Of a stretch of 6,762 nt of DNA, positions 1 to 4,916 are shown piece by piece. The stretch's first letter is position 1. Every line of letters begins with the position of its first letter. The position numbers were made by a program, and so were the translations under genes. The notes below the pieces were generated by a model. It was not told where the DNA came from. It did not search any database and was given only the letters and a program-made list of their open reading frames with translations. Source of the stretch: Acidobacteriota bacterium (GTDB lineage Bacteria; Acidobacteriota; Vicinamibacteria; Vicinamibacterales; UBA8438); contig SXOW01000082.1 in the NCBI GenBank assembly GCA_005778315.1, forward strand, positions 1-6,762, in the 5' to 3' direction.

Positions 1-2071
1 GATCGCGTATCTCGAGACAGAGTTGGACGCGCTGGCCTCAACCAACCCGAATCCGGGCCGGACCGACACGCTCCGGCGTCTCAACCGCACCGAATACAGA
101 AACACCATCAGAGATCTGCTCGCCCTGGACGTCGACATCGCCTCGCTCCTCCCGCAGGACGATGCCAGCTTCGGGTTCGACAACGTCGGGGTGGTGGAGC
201 TGTCGCCGACCTTGATGGAACGGTATCTGTCGGCGGCCCAGAAGATCAGCCGTCTGGCCGTGGGGAGCATGGCGATCGTACCGGGCAGCCGCGTGGTGAC
301 CCTTCGGCCTGATGTGACCCAGGAAGGGCACCTGGCTGGACTCCCGTTCGGCACCCGCGGCGGGACGGAGGTCGAGCACACGTTCCCGCTCGACGGCGAA
401 TACGAAATCGAGGTGCGGCTCGCGCGGAACCGCAACGAAAACATCGAGGGACTCAGCGAACCCCACGTGCTCGAAATGACCCTGGACGGCGAGCGCCTTG
501 ACCTGTTCACGGTCACGCCGAACCGGAACCAGTTCGGCAGCTACTACGCCGACGAGGATGTCGACAAGCATCTGAACGTGCGGATTCCGATCGCGAGCGG
601 TCCACACACGTTCGGAGCCGCGTTTCTCCAGAAGAACTCGGCGCTGATCGAAACGGAGCGGCAACCGTATGAAGCGCAGTTCAACCAGGACCGACATCCA
701 CGGCAGCAACCCGCCGTACACTCCGTGTCCATCAGTGGTCCGTTCAAGCCAAGCGGGGCCGGAGACACCCCGAGCCGCACTCGCATCTTCAGTTGCCGGC
801 CCAGCACCGCGGCCGATGAGGCGGACTGCGCCGCCACGATCATCTCCGGCCTGGCCCGCCGCGCTTACCGACGACCGGTGACATTCACGGACATCGAGAT
901 GCCGATGGCGTTCTACGAAGAGGGCCGTGCGGGCGGCGACTTCGAAGCGGGCATCGAGCTGGCGCTTCGGGCGCTGCTGACCAGTCCGGAGTTTCTCTTC
1001 CGCATCGAACGTGACCCGGACGGTCTTGCGGCAGGCGCGTCGTACCAGCTCAGCGACATCGAACTGGCGTCCCGGCTCTCCTTCTTCTTGTGGAGCAGCA
1101 TCCCCGACGACGCGCTGATCGACGACGCCGAAGCGGGGCGCCTGCGCGAGGGGTCGACGCTGGAGGGCCACGTGCGGCGGATGTTGGCCGACCCACGGGC
1201 ACACACGCTGACCACCAATTTCGCCGACCAGTGGCTGTATCTTCGCAACCTGGACACCGCGGCCCCCAACCTCCGTCTGTTCCCCGACTTCGATGACAAT
1301 CTGCGCCGGGCCTTCCGGCAGGAAACGCAGCTGTTGTTCGACAGCATCGTGCGCGAAGACCGCAACGTGGTCGACCTGCTGCAGGCGGACTACACCTTCC
1401 TCAACGAGCGGCTGGCGCGGCATTACGGCATTTCGGGTGTCTACGGCAACGACTTTCGTCGCGTAGACCTGCCGGCCAACAGCGAGCGCCGTGGGGTGCT
1501 CGGTCACGGCAGCGTTCTGACCGTGACCTCCTACGCCACGCGCACCTCGCCGGTGCAGCGCGGCAAGTGGATTCTCGAAAATCTGATGGGCATGCCGCCG
1601 CCACCGCCACCCCCGAACGTGCCGGCCCTCGAGGAGCCTGAGCCCGGGGTCGCCGCGCGCTCGATGCGCGACCGGATGGAGCAGCATCGCGCGAACGCGG
1701 TCTGTGCCTCGTGTCACCGCCTCATGGATCCGGCCGGCCTGTCGATGGAGAACTTCGATGCCATCGGGCGCTGGCGCGACCGGGCCGACGACTGGACGCC
1801 GATCGATGCCACCGGAAGCATTCCTGGCGGCGGCGCGTTCGACGGCGTCGCGGGACTGCGACAGGCATTGCTCGCCCGCCCCGAGGTCTTCGTCGGCACG
1901 ATGACCGAAAAACTCCTGACCTACGCGCTCGGACGCGGGCTCGACCACCATGACGGCCCGGCCGTTCGGCGCATCGTCAGCGAGGCCGCCGCCAGCGACT
2001 ACCAATTCTCGGCTCTCGTCCTCGGTATCGTCGAGAGCAACCCGTTCCAGATGCGGAGATCCCAACAATGA
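1..2071 (+). CDS. DUF1587/DUF1595/DUF1592/DUF1588/DUF1585 c-type heme protein, 5'-truncated by window edge
   Basis: The reading frame is open from base 2 with no stop upstream, so the gene begins outside the window; the TTG at 23 is not a credible start. Counting the codon at 23 as residue 1, the domains in order are: DUF1587/PSD3 about 17-80 (RRLNRTEYRNTIRDLL); a beta-rich segment about 112-240; a Cys pair at 258 and 269; DUF1595/PSD5 about 268-328 (LARRAYRRPVT); DUF1592/PSD4 about 340-470 (LASRLSFFLWSSIPDD); DUF1588/PSCyt3 about 486-585 with heme motif CASCH at 561-565; and DUF1585/PSD2 about 596-670. A run of seven prolines lies at 525-531. Family members usually have a further N-terminal cytochrome-like domain and an export signal, which would lie upstream of the window (inference). 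Covalent heme attachment implies a periplasmic or outer-surface location. The biochemical role is unknown; an electron-transfer or redox function is only suggested by the heme motif. The stop overlaps the start of the DUF1552 gene, its usual partner. Confidence 0.93.
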   Translation, partial: IAYLETELDALASTNPNPGRTDTLRRLNRTEYRNTIRDLLALDVDIASLLPQDDASFGFDNVGVVELSPTLMERYLSAAQKISRLAVGSMAIVPGSRVVTLRPDVTQEGHLAGLPFGTRGGTEVEHTFPLDGEYEIEVRLARNRNENIEGLSEPHVLEMTLDGERLDLFTVTPNRNQFGSYYADEDVDKHLNVRIPIASGPHTFGAAFLQKNSALIETERQPYEAQFNQDRHPRQQPAVHSVSISGPFKPSGAGDTPSRTRIFSCRPSTAADEADCAATIISGLARRAYRRPVTFTDIEMPMAFYEEGRAGGDFEAGIELALRALLTSPEFLFRIERDPDGLAAGASYQLSDIELASRLSFFLWSSIPDDALIDDAEAGRLREGSTLEGHVRRMLADPRAHTLTTNFADQWLYLRNLDTAAPNLRLFPDFDDNLRRAFRQETQLLFDSIVREDRNVVDLLQADYTFLNERLARHYGISGVYGNDFRRVDLPANSERRGVLGHGSVLTVTSYATRTSPVQRGKWILENLMGMPPPPPPPNVPALEEPEPGVAARSMRDRMEQHRANAVCASCHRLMDPAGLSMENFDAIGRWRDRADDWTPIDATGSIPGGGAFDGVAGLRQALLARPEVFVGTMTEKLLTYALGRGLDHHDGPAVRRIVSEAAASDYQFSALVLGIVESNPFQMRRSQQ
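1703..1717 (+). other. CxxCH c-type heme attachment motif in the DUF1588 domain
   Basis: Codons TGT-GCC-TCG-TGT-CAC encode CASCH, followed by RLMDPAG and ENFDAIGRWR, the usual context of the DUF1588/PSCyt3 domain. The two cysteines would bind heme covalently and the histidine would be the proximal iron ligand. The distal ligand cannot be assigned from sequence; a nearby methionine in LMDP or LSMENF is possible. Covalent attachment would need a cytochrome c maturation system outside the cytoplasmic membrane. Confidence 0.85.
2055..2058 (+). promoter_or_regulatory. Likely ribosome binding site (GGAG) for the DUF1552 gene
   Basis: GGAG sits inside the last codons of the upstream gene, 9 bases before the ATG at 2068 and 12 before the adjacent ATG at 2071. 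The spacing favours 2068 as the start. With the ATGA overlap, ribosomes finishing the upstream gene could also re-initiate here. Confidence 0.6.
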
Positions 2072-2178
2072 TGATCACGAAAATGGCCCTCCCGCGCCGT
2101 ACGTTTCTGAGAGGACTTGGCGCCTCGGTGGCCCTCCCGCTGCTCGACGCCATGGTGCCCGCGTTTACGGCGCACGCC
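2068..2178 (+). other. Predicted Tat signal peptide of the DUF1552 protein
   Basis: Residues 1-37 hold a short basic N-region, the twin-arginine motif PRRTFLRG, a moderately hydrophobic core (ASVALPLLDAMVPAF) and AHA before a predicted cut between residues 37 and 38. Tat targeting usually means the protein folds, often with a cofactor or metal, before export. The exact cleavage point is inferred. Confidence 0.8.
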
Positions 2179-3414
2179 GCCACGGTGGCCAACACGCCAC
2201 GCCGGCTGGGGTATGTGTTCATCCCGATGGGCATGAACCCGGCGCCGTGGACTCCGAACGAGGTCGGTCGTCTGACGCAGCTCTCGCCGTCGCTCGCGTC
2301 CCTCACACCCCACCTCAACAACGTGACGGTGGTCACGAACATGGCGTTGGAGAACGCACACACGACAGGCAACCACGCGTCGTCGAATGCGGCGTTTCTC
2401 AGCTGCCTCCGTGGGAAACGGACCGAAGGCAGCGACTACGAGCTCGGCGTGACCGTGGACCAGATCGCGGCCCAGGCCATTGGCGGCGACACACCGATTC
2501 CCTCGCTCGAGCTGGGCACGGACATGATCGTGCAGGTCGGTGCGTGCGACAACGGCTACGCCTGCGTCTATCAGAACAGCCTGTCCTGGTCCACGCCGAC
2601 CTCGCCCCTGCCGGCTGAGTCCGACCCACGCGTGGTGTTCGAGCGGTTGTTCGGGGACGGCGGCACGCCCGACCAGCGTCGAGCCGAGATGAAGAAGAAC
2701 GCCAGCATTCTCGACTGGGTGCTTGGCGACATGTCCAAGCTCCAGCACGCGATGGGCGCCGGCGACCGGACCAAGGTGGATGAATATGTCACCACCGTGC
2801 GTGAAGTCGAACGCCGTATTCAACTGGCCGAGCAGCAGACGGCCAGTTCGCCGATCCCGGATCTGACTCGCCCCACCAGCGTGCCGGCCGACTGGGAAGA
2901 CCACGTCAAGCTGATGTATGACCTCCAGATTCTGGCGATGCAGGCCGATTTGACGCGGGTCATTACGTTCCAGATGGCGCGCGAGGCCAGCACTCGGAGC
3001 TATCCGCAGATCGGGGTCCCCGAGCCGCATCACCCGGTGTCGCATCACGTCAATGACCCGGAAAAGCTCGCCAAGCTGGCCAAGATCAATGCGTACCACG
3101 TCTCGTTGTTCGCCTACATGGTCGACCGCATGGCCACCACCCCAGATGGTGACGGGTCCTTGCTCGACCACGCGACGTTCATGCTGGGCAGCGGCATGGG
3201 GAACCCGGATGTCCATGACCACAGGAACCTGCCGATCATCGTGGCCCGCGGTGGCGGAAAGAGCTCCTGGGGCGCACGTCACGTGAAGTACGACGAACTG
3301 ACGCCGCTGGCCAACTTGCACCTGACGCTGCTCGACGATGTTGGTGTGCGGCTCGACCGGTTCGTCGACAGCACCGGTCACGCCGTCGAAGTCGCGGAGC
3401 CGCTGTCGCTCTAG
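2068..3414 (+). CDS. DUF1552 (HXXSHH) protein with twin-arginine signal
   Basis: This complete 448-residue protein matches the DUF1552/HXXSHH family in length and motifs. The N-terminus reads LPRRTFLRGLG, a twin-arginine motif (R10-R11), followed by a hydrophobic stretch (SVALPLLDAM) and a signal-peptidase-like AHA site at 35-37. Tat export of a folded protein is therefore predicted. The family signature HHPVSHH is at 321-327. Other family-typical segments include HTTGNHASSNAAFLS (98-112), the Cys160/Cys166 pair in GACDNGYAC, SWSTPTSPLP (173-182) and NLHLTLLDDVGV near the C-terminus. The His cluster suggests metal binding, but no reaction has been established for the family to my knowledge. 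The start overlaps the upstream stop by four bases (ATGA). This gene order behind a DUF1592 protein recurs in Acidobacteriota and Planctomycetota, and implies a shared job outside the cytoplasm. ATG 2071 or ATG 2083 are less likely alternative starts; all three keep the Tat motif. Confidence 0.95.
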   Translation: MMITKMALPRRTFLRGLGASVALPLLDAMVPAFTAHAATVANTPRRLGYVFIPMGMNPAPWTPNEVGRLTQLSPSLASLTPHLNNVTVVTNMALENAHTTGNHASSNAAFLSCLRGKRTEGSDYELGVTVDQIAAQAIGGDTPIPSLELGTDMIVQVGACDNGYACVYQNSLSWSTPTSPLPAESDPRVVFERLFGDGGTPDQRRAEMKKNASILDWVLGDMSKLQHAMGAGDRTKVDEYVTTVREVERRIQLAEQQTASSPIPDLTRPTSVPADWEDHVKLMYDLQILAMQADLTRVITFQMAREASTRSYPQIGVPEPHHPVSHHVNDPEKLAKLAKINAYHVSLFAYMVDRMATTPDGDGSLLDHATFMLGSGMGNPDVHDHRNLPIIVARGGGKSSWGARHVKYDELTPLANLHLTLLDDVGVRLDRFVDSTGHAVEVAEPLSL

Positions 3415-3418
3415 TGGC

Positions 3419-3424
3419 GGGAGG
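3419..3424 (+). promoter_or_regulatory. Shine-Dalgarno GGGAGG for the ankyrin gene, decides its start
   Basis: GGGAGG ends 7 bases before ATG 3432, an ideal spacing. The same frame also has a GTG at 3414 that overlaps the TAG stop of the DUF1552 gene, but that start would put this purine run inside the coding region and add MAGGWF ahead of a normal signal peptide. The ATG at 3432 is therefore preferred. Confidence 0.8.
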
Positions 3425-3431
3425 CTGGTTC

Positions 3432-3506
3432 ATGACTCGTTCCAAGCTCGTTGTCAGCGCCGCGCTGGCCGTCTGCGCGATGGCCGCGTCCGCCGCTTCC
3501 GCGGCA
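3432..3506 (+). other. Predicted Sec signal peptide of the ankyrin protein
   Basis: Residues 1-25 carry basic residues R3 and K5, a hydrophobic core of Val, Ala and Leu, and an Ala/Ser-rich end. Cleavage is likely after ASA or SAA (residue 24 or 25), just before the first repeat begins with VPLIDAVKAGD. The single Cys15 lies in the core and does not form a lipobox. Confidence 0.82.
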
Positions 3507-4916
3507 GTGGATGTCCCGCTCATCGACGCGGTCAAGGCGGGTGACCTGGCGCGCGTCCAGGCGCTGCTCACCGAGGGCGCCAACGTCAACGACGCGGAGC
3601 CCGACGGCACCACGCCGCTGCACTGGGCTGCCCACGGCCGTCAGGTACAACTGACGCGGCTTCTGCTCGAGGCCGGCGCCGTCGCCAATGTCGGCAACCG
3701 CTACGGCGTCCGGCCCTTGTCACTCGCCGCGGTGAACGGCGACGCCGCCGTCATCGAGGCGCTCCTCGAGGCCGGCGCCAACCCGAACAGCAGCCTCATG
3801 GAAGGTGAGACCGTCCTGATGACGGCCGCGCGTTCCGGCAGCGTCGAGGCGGTCGAGCTGCTGCTGGACGCCGGCGCTCACGTCAATGCCCAGGAGAGCT
3901 GGAAAGGTCAAACGGCGCTCATGTGGGCTGCGGCCGAAGGGCACGCCGCCGTCATTCCGACCCTCATCGCTCACGGCGCGGACCCTGGTCTGCGTTCCAA
4001 GCGTGGCTTCACCGCGCTGCTGTTCGCCGCCCGCGACGGACAGACCGATGTGGTCCAGACCCTGCTCGAAGCCGGCGCCAACCTCGACGAGCAACTGTCG
4101 ATCAACTCGACTTTGACGGCCGGCGGGGTCGAACAACGGCGCTCGTCGGACGCCGGGCTCAACGCATTTCTCCTCGCGGCGGGCAACGCACATTTCGAAC
4201 TCGCGGCCTACCTCCTGGACCGCGGCGCCGACCCCAATGCCGCGCCGCGCGGGTGGACCGCGCTCCACCAGCTGTCCTGGGTGCGCAAGGCGGGCATCGC
4301 TGGGAGCAACGATCCAGCCCCACGGGGCTCTGGCGCGATGACCAGCCTGGATTTCGCGCGCAAACTGATTGCCGAAGGCGCGGACCTCAATGCCCGGGTG
4401 ACCACCACGCCACCGGCGGGGATTACGGGGCTGAACTTCATCGGGGGCACGCCGATACTGCTGGCCGCCCGCACCGCCGACGTCGAGTACATGCGGCTGC
4501 TCGCGGAGCTGGGCGCCGACCATCTGCTGACGAATGAAGACGGCTCGACGACCCTGATGGTCGCAGCCGGGCTCGGGACCTCGGCGCCCGGCGAAGACCC
4601 TGGCACCGAGGCGGAAGTCCTGGAGGCCGTCCGGTTCGCGCTCGATCTGGGGTCGGATATCGACGCGGTCGACAAGAACGGTGAGACGGCCATGCACGGC
4701 GCCGCGTACAAGCATCTCCCGAAGGTCGCCACGCTGCTGGCCGAGGCAGGTGCCGACATCACCGTGTGGAACCAGAAGAATGCGCGCGGTGCCTCACCGC
4801 TCGACATCGCGGTCGGCATGCACCGCGGGATGAATATCCTGAGCTCACCCGCCACGGCCGAGGCCATTCGCGCCGCCATGCGCGCGGGTGGGGTCGAACC
4901 TGACTCGGCCCCGTGA
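3432..4916 (+). CDS. Secreted ankyrin-repeat protein
   Basis: From ATG 3432 the protein has 494 residues. Residues 1-25 form a Sec-type signal peptide (MTRSK, hydrophobic core, then small residues ASAASAA before VDV) with no lipobox, so a soluble periplasmic or secreted protein is expected. The rest is built of ankyrin repeats, recognisable by TPLHWAA-type helix starts and LLEAGANxN turns: about 27-56, 58-88, 91-120, 124-154, 158-188, 191-221, 240-272, 273-323, 339-370, 370-415 and 416-449, with a degenerate last unit about 451-487. The first six are regular; units from 240 onward carry insertions (about 222-239, 282-306, 324-338 and 380-402). Ankyrin arrays bind proteins and have no enzymatic activity of their own; the partner here is unknown. 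It lies 17 bases after the DUF1552 stop, and its stop overlaps the peptidase start. A periplasmic ankyrin protein has precedent in Pseudomonas AnkB, which supports the catalase KatB; that parallel is inference only. Confidence 0.93.
   Translation: MTRSKLVVSAALAVCAMAASAASAAVDVPLIDAVKAGDLARVQALLTEGANVNDAEPDGTTPLHWAAHGRQVQLTRLLLEAGAVANVGNRYGVRPLSLAAVNGDAAVIEALLEAGANPNSSLMEGETVLMTAARSGSVEAVELLLDAGAHVNAQESWKGQTALMWAAAEGHAAVIPTLIAHGADPGLRSKRGFTALLFAARDGQTDVVQTLLEAGANLDEQLSINSTLTAGGVEQRRSSDAGLNAFLLAAGNAHFELAAYLLDRGADPNAAPRGWTALHQLSWVRKAGIAGSNDPAPRGSGAMTSLDFARKLIAEGADLNARVTTTPPAGITGLNFIGGTPILLAARTADVEYMRLLAELGADHLLTNEDGSTTLMVAAGLGTSAPGEDPGTEAEVLEAVRFALDLGSDIDAVDKNGETAMHGAAYKHLPKVATLLAEAGADITVWNQKNARGASPLDIAVGMHRGMNILSSPATAEAIRAAMRAGGVEPDSAP
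3510..4778 (+). repeat. Array of about 11 ankyrin repeats (coding)
   Basis: Units of about 33 codons recur within the gene. At DNA level the helix-end/turn segment is nearly identical in several units: CGAGGCCGGCGCC at 3668-3680 and 3767-3779, and CGAAGCCGGCGCC at 4067-4079. The similarity follows the protein consensus LLEAGA, so this is a protein repeat rather than an independent DNA element. The early units are regular; the later ones are diverged and interrupted. Confidence 0.85.

Noticed and set aside
1..4. GATC at the very start, as a possible cloning or assembly junction
   Set aside because: A four-base match is expected by chance, and the reading frame runs through with family-consistent sequence.
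38..2068. 676-codon open frame on the minus strand opposite the DUF1592-type gene
   Set aside because: It mirrors the real gene in the complementary frame; high G+C with third-position bias leaves few stops there. The translation has no recognisable domain, while the + strand frame matches known families throughout.
1999..3381. 460-codon minus-strand open frame opposite the DUF1552 gene
   Set aside because: Shadow of a well-supported coding region; composition rich in Arg, His and Val with no motif or credible start context.
3414..3434. GTG 3414 as the start of the ankyrin gene (overlapping TAG as TAGTG)
   Set aside because: GGGAGG lies 7 bases before ATG 3432 and the protein from that ATG begins with a normal signal peptide, so the later start fits better.
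3668..4079. Near-identical short GC-rich direct repeats
   Set aside because: They are in phase with ankyrin units and encode the conserved LLEAGA segment, so protein-level repetition explains them.
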